54,595 nt of DNA from an uncultured Peptococcaceae bacterium (GCA_949743265.1 CATJSX010000049.1:1-54595); one strand, 5' to 3'; shown: positions 42,969 to 51,243, numbered from the stretch's first letter. The notes: generated by a model not told the origin, from the letters alone. Program-made: numbers and translations.

Positions 42969-43694
42969 CTAGACTCCTTTCCGACTAGCTTTTGCTTTTT
43001 TAGGACGGCGATGACTGTCGCCAGCCGAAATTTTCCGCTCTGTCCAATTAACAAACCGTGTAATCACAAAAGTAAGCGCTAGATAAACGGTAGCGACACC
43101 CAAATAGGTAGGAAAAGGCGCCATATGTACTGAAGTATAGATTTTTCCTGCCTGAAAAATTTCTGTTAAACCAATTGCTGATAATAAGGAAGTATCTTTC
43201 AGCAAAACAACAAATTCATTACCTAAAGGCGGAATAGCTTGTTTGACAGCTTGAGGTAAGACAACATAAAACATGGCTTTGGTGTGACTCATACCCAAAG
43301 AGCGAGCTGCTTCCATTTGTCCTTTATCTACTGATTGAATCCCCGCACGGAAAATTTCTGCAACATAAGCACCGCTGTTCAAACCACAGACAACAATAGC
43401 CGTCGTCATAATCTGAAAAGAAAAAGGCTGTCCAATAAATTCTTTAATCAACGAAGATACGCCATAATGAAACAAGAAAATCTGCACAAATAACGGTGTT
43501 CCTCGCAGACATTCAATATAAATATTGGCTGGAATCTTGAGCCAAAGATGCTTGCTCATTTTTGCCAAAGCCATTAACATACCAATGATAATCCCGATAA
43601 TAACTGCAATGATTGTGATCTTGATGGTATATTCGGCGCCGCCAACCAATTTTGGCAGCACAGCCCAATAATTTTCCCAAAAATTGTTCATCAT
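42969..43694 (-). CDS. Polar amino-acid ABC transporter permease (HisM/GlnP type)
   Basis: 241 residues; ATG ATG start at 43694/43691, the second being better spaced from AGGTGA. Five or six membrane segments. The family signature is clear in [46 protein letters not shown] (EAA loop) and [24 protein letters not shown] Lys/Arg-rich tail follows. As a single permease gene it would form a homodimer. It starts just 4 bp upstream of the ATPase gene and is separated from the binding-protein gene by a terminator. Confidence 0.94.
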   Translation of the reverse strand: MMNNFWENYWAVLPKLVGGAEYTIKITIIAVIIGIIIGMLMALAKMSKHLWLKIPANIYIECLRGTPLFVQIFLFHYGVSSLIKEFIGQPFSFQIMTTAIVVCGLNSGAYVAEIFRAGIQSVDKGQMEAARSLGMSHTKAMFYVVLPQAVKQAIPPLGNEFVVLLKDTSLLSAIGLTEIFQAGKIYTSVHMAPFPTYLGVATVYLALTFVITRFVNWTERKISAGDSHRRPKKAKASRKGV

Positions 43695-43719
43695 TCACCT
43701 GACCTCTCATTGTGTTAGC

Positions 43720-43758
43720 AAAAAACCTCGTTAAACACCAATCATTTAACGAGGTTTT
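43720..43758 (-). terminator. Internal terminator between binding protein and permease genes
   Basis: Perfect 14-bp stem AAAACCTCGTTAAA / TTTAACGAGGTTTT, followed on the minus strand by a T-run (TTTTTTGCT). Partial read-through would give excess binding protein over the membrane parts. Confidence 0.8.
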
Positions 43759-43787
43759 CGTAAAAACTATGCTTAAGCAATGTTGTT

Positions 43788-44612
43788 TTATTCAGCACCC
43801 ATTTCATCAGCAATACCATACTGCTGATATAATTTGTCGTAAGTTCCATTTTCCATTACATTGGCTAAACCAGTATCCAACATGGTTTTTAATTCTTCAT
43901 TCCCCTTTTGAATACCAAAACCATAACTATCACTAACAATAGCTTCACCAGTCATTTTGATGGTATCTGGCTGTTTGTCGATATAAGCTCTGGTAACAGG
44001 GACATCATTGATAACCGCATCAACACTGCCGTTGGTTAATTCCAACATACATAAATCATAATCCTGCAAAAGTTTAACTTCTGCTACTTTGCCTTCTTCG
44101 TATAAAGCATTGCATTGATCAGCACCAGTCGTACCGATTTGAGCAGCGACCACTTTGCCAACTAAATCATCAGGACCGTTGATATCTTCATTGTCAATGC
44201 TGACAGCAATAGCCAAGCTGGCCTTTACATACGGATCACTAAAATCAATTTGCTCTAAACGAGGTTTGGTAATAGACATCCCTGAAGCGATAACATCAAT
44301 CGTGCCATTTAATAATTCCTGTGTTAAAGCATCAAATTCCATGCTTCTAATTTCGACTTCATAGCCTTGATCAGCAGCAATAGCCGTAATCAAGTCAATA
44401 TCAAAACCGCTGATATTGCCGTCGTCGTCTTGAAATTCAAAAGGCGCAAAAGTAGGATTCGTTCCAACGATGATGGTTTTAGTTTCCGTTTGTTGCTGAT
44501 CGTCATTGCCGCCGTTTTGTGCCGGTGCTTTTTCCCCGCTGTTGCAGCCCGCCATCAACAACATCGTGCCCATCAACAAAGATGAAACCAACACCTTACT
44601 TAATTTTTTCAT
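43788..44612 (-). CDS. Polar amino-acid-binding lipoprotein (SBP family 3)
   Basis: 274 residues from the ATG at 44612, with GGGGGAG six bases upstream. Lipobox LLMAGC with Cys23. The mature protein carries the family-3 signature: IIVGTNPTFAPFEFQDDDGNISGFDIDLITAIAADQGYEVEIRSMEFDALTQELLNG followed by MSITKPRLEQIDFSDPY. Known role: extracellular capture of a polar amino acid for the adjacent permease. It has its own promoter (44657-44685). Upstream is the DnaA-box cluster at 44759-44841. Confidence 0.94.
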   Translation of the reverse strand: MKKLSKVLVSSLLMGTMLLMAGCNSGEKAPAQNGGNDDQQQTETKTIIVGTNPTFAPFEFQDDDGNISGFDIDLITAIAADQGYEVEIRSMEFDALTQELLNGTIDVIASGMSITKPRLEQIDFSDPYVKASLAIAVSIDNEDINGPDDLVGKVVAAQIGTTGADQCNALYEEGKVAEVKLLQDYDLCMLELTNGSVDAVINDVPVTRAYIDKQPDTIKMTGEAIVSDSYGFGIQKGNEELKTMLDTGLANVMENGTYDKLYQQYGIADEMGAE

Positions 44613-44656
44613 TTGTAACTCCCCCATAAAAAGTTATATTTAGTAAGCTGTTTATA

Positions 44657-44685
44657 ATTATACGGGGCAATGCATAAAATTGCAA
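44657..44685 (-). promoter_or_regulatory. Promoter of the amino-acid ABC operon
   Basis: Minus strand: -35 TTGCAA (44680-44685), 17-bp spacer and perfect -10 TATAAT (44657-44662). Confidence 0.7.
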
Positions 44686-44758
44686 TAATTTTTTTGCAGT
44701 TTATCATTTTTTTGTTTTTAACGACAGTAAATTTTGCCTTCAAATCAAAATCTGCTGT

Positions 44759-44841
44759 TGTGGATAATGTGGATAAGTCGGTGGATAACTGACAATAAGT
44801 CATTTTTCGTTGTGGATTCAGCTCAAGAATATTGTGGATAA
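44759..44841. other. Cluster of DnaA-box-like 9-mers
   Basis: On the plus strand TGTGGATAA (reverse complement of the consensus DnaA box TTATCCACA) occurs perfectly at 44759-44767, 44768-44776 and 44833-44841. A one-mismatch copy (GGTGGATAA) is at 44780-44788 and a two-mismatch copy (TGTGGATTC) at 44811-44819. All have the same orientation, within 83 bp. The flanks are AT-rich. No dnaA or dnaN is adjacent. Confidence 0.75.
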
Positions 44842-45166
44842 GCTGTGAAAAGTTTTACCAAAAATTTGAACGCCATAAATTTCGGCTAAAAAATTTCTTG
44901 GCGCTACTGGTGGTTTAAATTATGTTCTTGTTTTTCTTAGATTGCACCATCATAATCCGTTTAGTTTTTCCAACGCCATGACTTTTCTTCTTTATGTCTT
45001 GTTACTATGATGTTTTCTATTTTTTTGCAGATGGTTATCCTTGAATTTATACAGATTTCTATTTCATATGAAACATTTTTTTGTTAAAATAAAAGATACC
45101 CTGCTTATTGCTAATATATCAATAAAAGACTTGAGCGTTTTCGTTTTTTTCAAAGGAGATTTTGTC
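44842..45166. other. Intergenic region right of the DnaA-box cluster
   Basis: AT-rich stretch before the next gene. It includes a perfect 12-bp palindrome TTTCATATGAAA near 45062-45073 and TAAAAT-like -10 hexamers with poor -35 partners. An in-frame upward extension of the next ORF across this stretch lacks a ribosome binding site, so I treat it as non-coding. Confidence 0.4.
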
Positions 45167-45991
45167 ATGGATAAAGTCATCGACCAAGCCAAAGCTGCCA
45201 CAGAGATCTTACAAAATTACCGCCAACAGACAAAGGACGACTTATTTTGCCGTCATTTTCATTTTCGAGTAAACCGCAATGATTACACTATTGTCGCCAC
45301 CACACATCCTAATTATTATTGGCACTATCTGCTTTGTAATCGTGCAGCACTACCAATACATATAGAGCAATTAGATGATTATGTACGGAGCGGACGCTAT
45401 TTAACGGTTTCTCTAAAAGAAATCGGTTTTGTGCCTTTTGTTGGCAGGCTCAGTTGCCAGCAGGCGCAATACCGCTGTGCGCTAATCAATACCATGAGTA
45501 CGCATCAACCGCTTTTAGAAGCATTGGCATTATCATCGCTTCATTTTATCACCTCGGAATTATCGTTGTATCGTCATGATGACAGCACCAGTCCTCTCAT
45601 TGTCAAATTGGATCAATGGCGTCAAAAACATCTTGGCGAAATTTGTCCAACTACTGGATTTAGACGTAAACTGGATTTATTGGCTCACGGTGTAACGCTA
45701 TCGGGTGAAGATATTTTATTGATTTTTACAATATGTTCATCGGCTGAAGCAGTCCCCAAAGCCAAAAAAGAACTACATGATTATCGGGCATATTTAGCCA
45801 TCCCTGATAAAGCAGCTTTACTAAAAGCGCTTTTAGCCGTTTATCCCGTTCACCAGCTATCATCATTTACGCAGGTCCGTTATGTGGTCTTATGCGGTTT
45901 TGATGAAACGATTGACCGAGTAAAAAGCGATCGACGAGGCTTTACTACGGTTTATTTTCACATGACTGATGAGCCAAAAACCAAAAAATAA
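45167..45991 (+). CDS. Hypothetical protein, 274 aa, upstream of uvrC
   Basis: Start ATG at 45167, AAAGGAG eight bases upstream; earlier in-frame starts have no site. Soluble, mixed alpha/beta composition, no signal peptide. It has four scattered cysteines and several His/Tyr clusters (CRHFHFRVNRNDYTIVATTHPNYYWHYL), none forming a metal motif that I recognise. No family assigned. It is 29 bp upstream of uvrC in the same direction, so the two are probably cotranscribed. A DNA-repair role would be guesswork. Confidence 0.65.
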   Translation: MDKVIDQAKAATEILQNYRQQTKDDLFCRHFHFRVNRNDYTIVATTHPNYYWHYLLCNRAALPIHIEQLDDYVRSGRYLTVSLKEIGFVPFVGRLSCQQAQYRCALINTMSTHQPLLEALALSSLHFITSELSLYRHDDSTSPLIVKLDQWRQKHLGEICPTTGFRRKLDLLAHGVTLSGEDILLIFTICSSAEAVPKAKKELHDYRAYLAIPDKAALLKALLAVYPVHQLSSFTQVRYVVLCGFDETIDRVKSDRRGFTTVYFHMTDEPKTKK

Positions 45992-46020
45992 AATTTTGTC
46001 AAAAGGAGGTATACTTTGCT

Positions 46021-47901
46021 ATGGATTTACAGACTAAATTAGACAATTTGCCGACCAAACCGGGCGTCTATCTGATGAAAAACGAAGACAATCAAATTAT
46101 TTATGTAGGCAAAGCGGTCAATTTAAAAAATCGCGTTCGTTCTTATTTTCGCAAACAGCCCAAAGAAGCCGCCAAAACACGCGCTTTAGTCAATCATATC
46201 AGAGATTTGGAATATATTGTTGTAGACAGTGAGCTGGAAGCGCTAATTTTAGAATGTAACTTGATCAAAAAATATCGTCCTAAATATAATATTAGCCTTA
46301 AAGATGACAAAACATATCCTTATATCAAAATTACCAAAGAAGATTATCCCCGTGTGCTCATCACTCGCCGAATCCAAAAAGACGGCGCTCGTTATTTTGG
46401 TCCTTACCCCAGCGCTGGTATGCTGAAAGATACGCTGGAGTTGGTGCGAAAGGTTTTCCCTTTTCGCAGCTGCCAGCAAAAAGTATTCACCAACAGTCGT
46501 CCTTGTTTAAATGGCTATATTCAGAAATGCTATGCGCCCTGTGTAGGCAAAATCACTAAAGAAGATTATCAAAAGCTGATTGAGGAAATCGTACAATTTT
46601 TCGAAGGAAAGCAAGAGCAACTACTGACCAAACTTTCACAAGAAATGAATGATGCAGCAGAAGCGCTAGAATTTGAGCGGGCAGCCCGACTACGAGATCA
46701 ACTCCAAGGGATTCAGCAAATCATCACAACACAAAAAGCAGCGTTAGCCAGTGAAAATGACGAAGACATCATCGCTATGGCAAGAGGCATTGGTGAAGCC
46801 TCTGTACAAATTTTTTTCGTGCGGGGCGGCAAAATTATCGGCAGAGAAAATTATTTTCTCAGCAATACTGATGAAAGCAGCCGCAGCGAAATACTGACTT
46901 CTTTCGTCAAGCAGTTCTATATGAATAGCCAGTTTGTACCGCCGGCCATTTTAGTGGAAACTGACTTAGAAGAAAAAGACTTGCTGACGCAATGGCTTAG
47001 CGAAAAACGAGGGACTAAAGTTACTATCAAAATTCCCAAACGCGGTCAGCAAAAAGATTTGCTGGAAATGGTTGGTAAAAATGCTTTGGAGGCCTTGTCT
47101 AAAAAAGAAATGGAATTGGAACATCAAAAAATACGTACAATCGGCGCTTTAGAAGAATTAAAACGTTATTTAGGATTAGACGTTTTGCCTAAACGCATAG
47201 AATGCTACGATATTTCTAATACACAAGGAACAGAAAGCGTCGGTTCTATGGTGGTTTTTGAAGATGGCAAGCCCAAAAAAGATCAATATCGCCGTTTCAG
47301 AATCAAAACTGTGCAAGGTGCTAATGATTTTGCCAGTATGTACGAAGTATTGACGCGCCGCTTCGCTCATGCTAAAACCGACCACGAAAAAGGCAATGAT
47401 GACGGTAAGTTTGCACGATTACCTGATCTTGTTATCATTGACGGCGGTAAAGGTCAGCTGCAATTTGCTCGCCGCGCAATGGCAGAGCAAGGTTTTAGCG
47501 CTATTGCTACTTATGGCTTAGCCAAAAAAGAAGAATTACTCTTTCGCGAAGATGAACCGGATCCCATTGTGCTGCCCAGAAATTCGCAAAGTTTGTTTTT
47601 GATTCAGCGAATCCGCGATGAAGCGCACCGTTTTGCTATCACTTATCACCGGTCTTTGCGAGGCAAGCGCAATTTGGCTTCCATATTAGATGATATTCCC
47701 GGCGTCGGTGAAAAACGCAAAAAAAACCTTTTGCAGCATTTCGGTTCTTTTAGTAAAATTCAGGAAGCCTCTGTAGAACAGTTGGCTGAAGTAGAAGGTA
47801 TCAGCCATACCGTTGCTGAAGAAATTTATCACTATCTGCAAACTCATCAAGATTTGCAAGCCCGCCTGAAACAAATAAAACCAGAGGAAAGGAAGAATTA
47901 A
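46021..47901 (+). CDS. uvrC: UvrC: excinuclease ABC subunit C
   Basis: 626 residues, normal length, AAAGGAGG upstream. Domains in order: GIY-YIG nuclease (~12-95; GVYLMKNEDNQIIYVGKAVNLKNRVRSYF), a cysteine-containing segment (SRPCLNGYIQKCYAPCVG) that in relatives holds an iron-sulfur cluster, UVR motif (~200-235), RNase H-like C-terminal nuclease (YDISNTQGTESVGSMVVF, LVIIDGGKGQL) and helix-hairpin-helix pair (~560-615). Known role: makes the 3' and 5' cuts in nucleotide excision repair. The stop is one base before the next start. Confidence 0.97.
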   Translation: MDLQTKLDNLPTKPGVYLMKNEDNQIIYVGKAVNLKNRVRSYFRKQPKEAAKTRALVNHIRDLEYIVVDSELEALILECNLIKKYRPKYNISLKDDKTYPYIKITKEDYPRVLITRRIQKDGARYFGPYPSAGMLKDTLELVRKVFPFRSCQQKVFTNSRPCLNGYIQKCYAPCVGKITKEDYQKLIEEIVQFFEGKQEQLLTKLSQEMNDAAEALEFERAARLRDQLQGIQQIITTQKAALASENDEDIIAMARGIGEASVQIFFVRGGKIIGRENYFLSNTDESSRSEILTSFVKQFYMNSQFVPPAILVETDLEEKDLLTQWLSEKRGTKVTIKIPKRGQQKDLLEMVGKNALEALSKKEMELEHQKIRTIGALEELKRYLGLDVLPKRIECYDISNTQGTESVGSMVVFEDGKPKKDQYRRFRIKTVQGANDFASMYEVLTRRFAHAKTDHEKGNDDGKFARLPDLVIIDGGKGQLQFARRAMAEQGFSAIATYGLAKKEELLFREDEPDPIVLPRNSQSLFLIQRIRDEAHRFAITYHRSLRGKRNLASILDDIPGVGEKRKKNLLQHFGSFSKIQEASVEQLAEVEGISHTVAEEIYHYLQTHQDLQARLKQIKPEERKN

Positions 47902-47902
47902 C

Positions 47903-48244
47903 ATGAAACATCTTATAGTCAAAATTTTAGTTAACGGTTTAGCGCTGATGATTACCGCCAACGTCATCAGCGGCATTTATGCCGACGGCTTTATAGCCGT
48001 TTTTCTGGCAGCGTTAGTCTTGGGTATTATTAACGCTATTATCAGACCGCTGGTCTTAGTGCTGACACTACCATTAAATGTAGCAACGTTAGGACTATTA
48101 ACTTTTGTCATTAACGGTTTTATGCTCAAATTAACCAGTATTGCTGTATCGGGATTTGAAGTCAGCGGCTTTTGGGCAGCAACATTGGGAGCATTGGTCT
48201 TATCGGTGGTCAGTACCGTGCTGAACTGGTTGATTGTCGACTAA
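47903..48244 (+). CDS. YvlD/phage-holin-IV-like four-helix membrane protein
   Basis: 113 residues, nearly all hydrophobic, with four membrane helices. Conserved family text is seen in LVLGIINAIIRPLVLVLTLPLNVATLGLLTFVINGFMLKLTS, typical of the PF04020 family (once named mycobacterial 4-TM holin; Bacillus YvlD). Most members are chromosomal membrane proteins linked to envelope stress, not phage holins. It starts one base after the uvrC stop, so it is translationally coupled; the functional reason is unclear. Confidence 0.85.
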   Translation: MKHLIVKILVNGLALMITANVISGIYADGFIAVFLAALVLGIINAIIRPLVLVLTLPLNVATLGLLTFVINGFMLKLTSIAVSGFEVSGFWAATLGALVLSVVSTVLNWLIVD

Positions 48245-48289
48245 AATCAAAACCGTTATTCCATCATTTTCAATTAAAACATTCTCATC

Positions 48290-48340
48290 AAAAAGAGCGC
48301 TTTCGATGGTTATTAAAACCGGAAAGCGCTCTTTTTGTTT
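48290..48340 (+). terminator. Terminator after uvrC and the YvlD-like gene
   Basis: 15-bp stem AAAAAGAGCGCTTTC / GAAAGCGCTCTTTTT with a 17-nt loop, followed by GTTTTCC. The rest of the 48245-48517 gap is AT-rich and holds no gene that I can support. Confidence 0.8.
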
Positions 48341-48517
48341 TCCAGCAAATTTTTCAAATGCCAAGTTATCCTCACATCATTGAGCAACCGCTTCTTATGA
48401 GCAATTATTTTTGAGACGCACGGTATACTGAAGAATTTTATTTTCAAGTAGCAACCGTTTTTCCAATGACCACCAAACGCAAACTACTATTATTCAAATA
48501 AAAAAGTACTTAGCAAG

Positions 48518-48754
48518 CTATTTCAACAGTTCATCATAAGTTGTTTTTAAAATGTCGCGAATGGCTCGCAGTTGTGTGGCATAAATATGCTGTGTTCCCC
48601 GCTCAATTTTAACCAACGTTTCGCGGGTCATGTTGACGCCTGACAGCTGTAATTTTCGAATCAACTCCGTTTGTCCAATGCCATTAGAAATACGTAATGC
48701 GCGAATATTTTTCCCTATAAAGATTTGATCTTGTTTAATTTTCTGTTCTTTCAT
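48518..48754 (-). CDS. Small XRE-family HTH regulator
   Basis: 78 residues, essentially one Cro/CI-type helix-turn-helix (IGKNIRALRISNGIGQTELIRKLQLSGVNMTRETLVKIERGTQHI). No effector domain. GGAGG sits five bases upstream of the ATG. It is single-gene and directly follows a perfect 16-bp palindrome, with a second related palindrome 54 bp further up (centre to centre), so autoregulation is likely. Its short length and stand-alone state resemble regulators of mobile or toxin-linked modules, but no partner gene is evident. Confidence 0.8.
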   Translation of the reverse strand: MKEQKIKQDQIFIGKNIRALRISNGIGQTELIRKLQLSGVNMTRETLVKIERGTQHIYATQLRAIRDILKTTYDELLK

Positions 48755-48767
48755 GACGCCTCCGGTG

Positions 48768-48783
48768 GACCAATATTGGTCCT
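48768..48783. promoter_or_regulatory. Operator 1 of the XRE regulator
   Basis: Perfect 16-bp palindrome GGACCAATATTGGTCC, immediately upstream of the XRE ribosome binding site. Confidence 0.65.
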
Positions 48784-48814
48784 TTTTGGCTTTATTTTAG
48801 AACAGTACCATGGT

Positions 48815-48837
48815 ATAATGGGACTAGTTCTGGTCCA
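48815..48837. promoter_or_regulatory. Extended -10 promoter (rightward) overlapped by operator 2
   Basis: Plus strand TGGTATAAT (TATAAT at 48815-48820) is followed at once by GGACTAGTTCTGGTCC (48822-48837), a palindrome sharing GGAC..GTCC ends with operator 1. The rightward transcript would enter the 3' end of the oppositely oriented 325-aa gene; no plus-strand gene fits well. Confidence 0.5.
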
Positions 48838-48910
48838 CTATGGATAACTTTGCTATCTTATAGGATGCATTGCTCAAGAAAAATTATGCGCGGCATGAAA
48901 TCGGAGCAAT

Positions 48911-48934
48911 AAAAAAACCGCTCGTTAAGAGCGG
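48911..48934 (-). terminator. Terminator of the zinc-ribbon/ABC/325-aa operon
   Basis: 6-bp GC-rich stem CCGCTC / GAGCGG with a 5-nt loop, followed on the minus strand by seven Ts; 36 bp beyond the stop of the 325-aa gene. Confidence 0.8.
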
Positions 48935-48969
48935 AAAAAGAAAATATTTCTTATTAAGTTTAGCCAAAG

Positions 48970-49947
48970 CTAAAGGACATTCCATAAATAACCATAATAA
49001 CGAAACGCTTCTAAAGCAGTTGCGCTGCCAGCAGCCGTTATTTGTTCCAAATAATCACGATAACGTTTGACATCGACGCTTGCTGGCAACGTTCGCAGTA
49101 TTGCCATAAGTTTTAAATAGCGCTCGCCTAAATAAGTTCTCAACGCGTTATCAAACGTTTGTCGAGAATTTTCGAGATGTTGAAACGAATCGGCATAATA
49201 AGTAACGGTCAATACTGGTGTAACCAAATAGCCTTTGCAGAGAAACAATCGTTGTTTTTCCATGCTCATATAAGGAAACGCATCACAGAAATAAGCTATG
49301 CTGCCATCTGGCTTTTGATAGGCAAAACCAGCATAAGTACGACGATAGTCGCCAGAAGCTACCGGTTCGACGGCAATTTTCTCATATTCTTTATCGAGCC
49401 ATTGTTTCAATAGCCAATAACCTTCTTGCGTTAGTAATCGTCCTTGTAATAGCCGATGGGCTAAACTATCAAACAGTTGTAATTGATGAAAGTCAAAAGA
49501 ACTGTCTAATTGCTCACAGAGTCCTTTCATCAGTCCAAAAGCGCTATTGGCAGCCAATGGTTTGGTTAATTCATCAAGAGCTGTAAAAAACACTGGTGGA
49601 TAAGTCGCTCGTAATTTTCGAGCAACTTCCAGTCGAAACTGATGCTGAACTTCTTCTTCTGTTTGGTTAACCAAATCATAACGTTTAAAAAAATATTTGA
49701 CTGGCGCTGGATAAATATTTTGATTGTAACACTGGTGCATAAATTGCGTTATGCGATTCTCTTTAGCAGAAATATAATAATGTCGCTCGCCATTTTTATG
49801 ATAAACTGTGCCATAAACGGCAGTTTCATATTCTAAATAACCGATTTGCAAAAGTTTTCCCGCTTGTGCAATGCATACCGCATCATGATCGGTAATGCTT
49901 TCATCAGGATTTAGATCATACTGGACGATATCAGCGTCATTTAGCAT
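48970..49947 (-). CDS. Hypothetical protein, 325 aa, downstream of ABC ATPase
   Basis: Soluble, no signal peptide or membrane helices. The N-terminal ~100 residues look beta-rich (GKLLQIGYLEYETAVYGTVYHKNGERHYYIS), the remainder helical with many aromatic residues. I do not recognise a family. GGAGG lies upstream and the start overlaps the end of the ATPase gene by 7 bp, so it is tightly coupled to it. The operon is zinc-ribbon protein, ATPase, then this gene. Because the ATPase has no permease here, this protein could be a substrate or effector partner; that is inference. Confidence 0.65.
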   Translation of the reverse strand: MLNDADIVQYDLNPDESITDHDAVCIAQAGKLLQIGYLEYETAVYGTVYHKNGERHYYISAKENRITQFMHQCYNQNIYPAPVKYFFKRYDLVNQTEEEVQHQFRLEVARKLRATYPPVFFTALDELTKPLAANSAFGLMKGLCEQLDSSFDFHQLQLFDSLAHRLLQGRLLTQEGYWLLKQWLDKEYEKIAVEPVASGDYRRTYAGFAYQKPDGSIAYFCDAFPYMSMEKQRLFLCKGYLVTPVLTVTYYADSFQHLENSRQTFDNALRTYLGERYLKLMAILRTLPASVDVKRYRDYLEQITAAGSATALEAFRYYGYLWNVL

Positions 49948-50771
49948 CGTAGTTGACCTCCTTCGCTGTTGGTGTAAGGATCAATGGCTGATGAATCAAT
50001 AGCAAAATTGAAACGCTCACTTCCGCTAATTTGTACAGGATAGCTGAAAAAGTCGGACATGACTTCGCTGGTAAAAAGTGCTTTTGTTTTGCCTTTTTGA
50101 TAAACAGCACCATTTCTTAAGAGTAAACATTGATCAAAAGAAGGCAAAATTTCTTCAGGATAATGTGTAACATAAATAATGGTCGTATCTTGAGCAATGG
50201 CCAACGCTTTAATAGTCGCTAAAAGTTTTTCACGAGCCAACACATCCAAACCAGTTCCCGGCTCGTCCAAAATCAGAATTTCAGGATCCGTCATAAAAGC
50301 GCGAGCAATTAAAACATGTTGCCGCTCGCCTTTGGAAAGTTTATCAAAAGGCGCGTCTATTTTGCTTTTTAATCCTAATTCGCTTAGCAAGGCTTTTGCC
50401 TTTTTAATTTGACTGTTGGTAGTCGTGAATTCTAAGCCTAAAGCGCCAGAAAGGCTGGCAAGTACAATATCCAATACCATTTCTTGGGTGTAATAATTGT
50501 CAAAGAAAGAACTAGAAATCCAGCCAATACGCTTGCGCAGTGACAAGATATTTTCAGCGGTATAGCTTTCGCCAAAAACTTCCAAAGTACCGCCAGAAAA
50601 ACTCTTATAGCCGGCGATAATGCTCAGCAACGTCGTTTTGCCACAGCCATTGCGTCCAAAAACAACCCATTGCTCACCACGATTGACTTGCCATGAAATG
50701 TTATTGAGCAAAAAATGTGAACCGGATAAACAGGAAAGATTTTTGACATTGATAACCGTATCAGCGCCCAT
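49941..50771 (-). CDS. Stand-alone ABC ATPase (ModF/YlmA-like, COG1119 type)
   Basis: 276 residues from the ATG at 50771 (AAGGAG eight bases upstream; longer start lacks one). Walker A GRNGCGKTT, signature LSKGERQHVLIARAF (the usual Ser-Gly-Gly replaced by Ser-Lys-Gly), Walker B EILILDEPGTGLD and H-loop VTHYPEEI are intact. The GEQWVVFGRNGCGKTTL and DEPGTGLD wording is typical of the ModF/PhrA and Bacillus YlmA group, which lack partner permeases and whose role is unclear. Coupled to the 325-aa gene by overlap and 4 bp after the zinc-ribbon gene. Confidence 0.85.
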   Translation of the reverse strand: MGADTVINVKNLSCLSGSHFLLNNISWQVNRGEQWVVFGRNGCGKTTLLSIIAGYKSFSGGTLEVFGESYTAENILSLRKRIGWISSSFFDNYYTQEMVLDIVLASLSGALGLEFTTTNSQIKKAKALLSELGLKSKIDAPFDKLSKGERQHVLIARAFMTDPEILILDEPGTGLDVLAREKLLATIKALAIAQDTTIIYVTHYPEEILPSFDQCLLLRNGAVYQKGKTKALFTSEVMSDFFSYPVQISGSERFNFAIDSSAIDPYTNSEGGQLRC

Positions 50772-50775
50772 AAGA

Positions 50776-51243
50776 TCACTCCTTATCCAGCTGAGCCAAA
50801 TCACTTTCGCTGATAGCGAAAGCTTCGGTCAAAGTATCTTCATCTAAGGCGATAGAGCAAGTAAAGCCTTCCGCCTGCAACAAACCGGTATTTTTGAAGC
50901 CCCAGTTCAAAATATCGCAGATCATGGCGATATTCATACGTCTTTTACGAACAGATTCATCTAAATTGGGGTAATGATCGTATTGGATCTCGTCAATAAA
51001 ATACTGAGCAACTTGATAAATCTCTGGTTCAGTACCAAATTCAATACGACCGCAATGCTCGCAAAAAATTTCAATCTTAGCTTCATCATAAGCAGCATAA
51101 GTGATTTTGCGCAAAGATAAAGGATTGCCGCAATAACGGCAAACACAACGAGCAGCACGCTGACGCAGCATTTGCAGACGCTTAGTTTGTTCTTTTTGTT
51201 CGCGGAAATTAATGCCCATTTCAGCTAAAGAAATATCGGACAT
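50776..51243 (-). CDS. Zinc-ribbon protein of unknown function
   Basis: 155 residues. Three ATGs in a row (51249, 51246, 51243); the last is eight bases after AGGAG. Two CxxC pairs, CRYCGN and FCEHCG, ~26 residues apart (around residues 35 and 61), should bind zinc. The C-terminal half is helical and acidic (SVRKRRMNIAMICDILNWGFKNTGLL). No family recognised. It is the first gene of a three-gene operon with the ABC ATPase and the 325-aa protein, with the ATPase 4 bp downstream. Divergent from the LysR gene of AlkP copy 3. Confidence 0.65.
   Translation of the reverse strand: MSDISLAEMGINFREQKEQTKRLQMLRQRAARCVCRYCGNPLSLRKITYAAYDEAKIEIFCEHCGRIEFGTEPEIYQVAQYFIDEIQYDHYPNLDESVRKRRMNIAMICDILNWGFKNTGLLQAEGFTCSIALDEDTLTEAFAISESDLAQLDKE

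Noticed and set aside
47903-48244. Phage remnant suggested by holin-like similarity
   Set aside because: The PF04020-type family is mostly chromosomal, and no other phage gene is nearby.
48842-48850. Single DnaA-box-like TATGGATAA near the XRE gene
   Set aside because: One isolated site with a mismatch is expected by chance in AT-rich DNA, unlike the cluster at 44.8 kb.
48870-49070. 66-residue plus-strand ORF after the extended -10 promoter
   Set aside because: It runs through a minus-strand terminator and into the 3' end of the 325-aa gene, and has no ribosome binding site. The promoter is kept as a finding but not this ORF.
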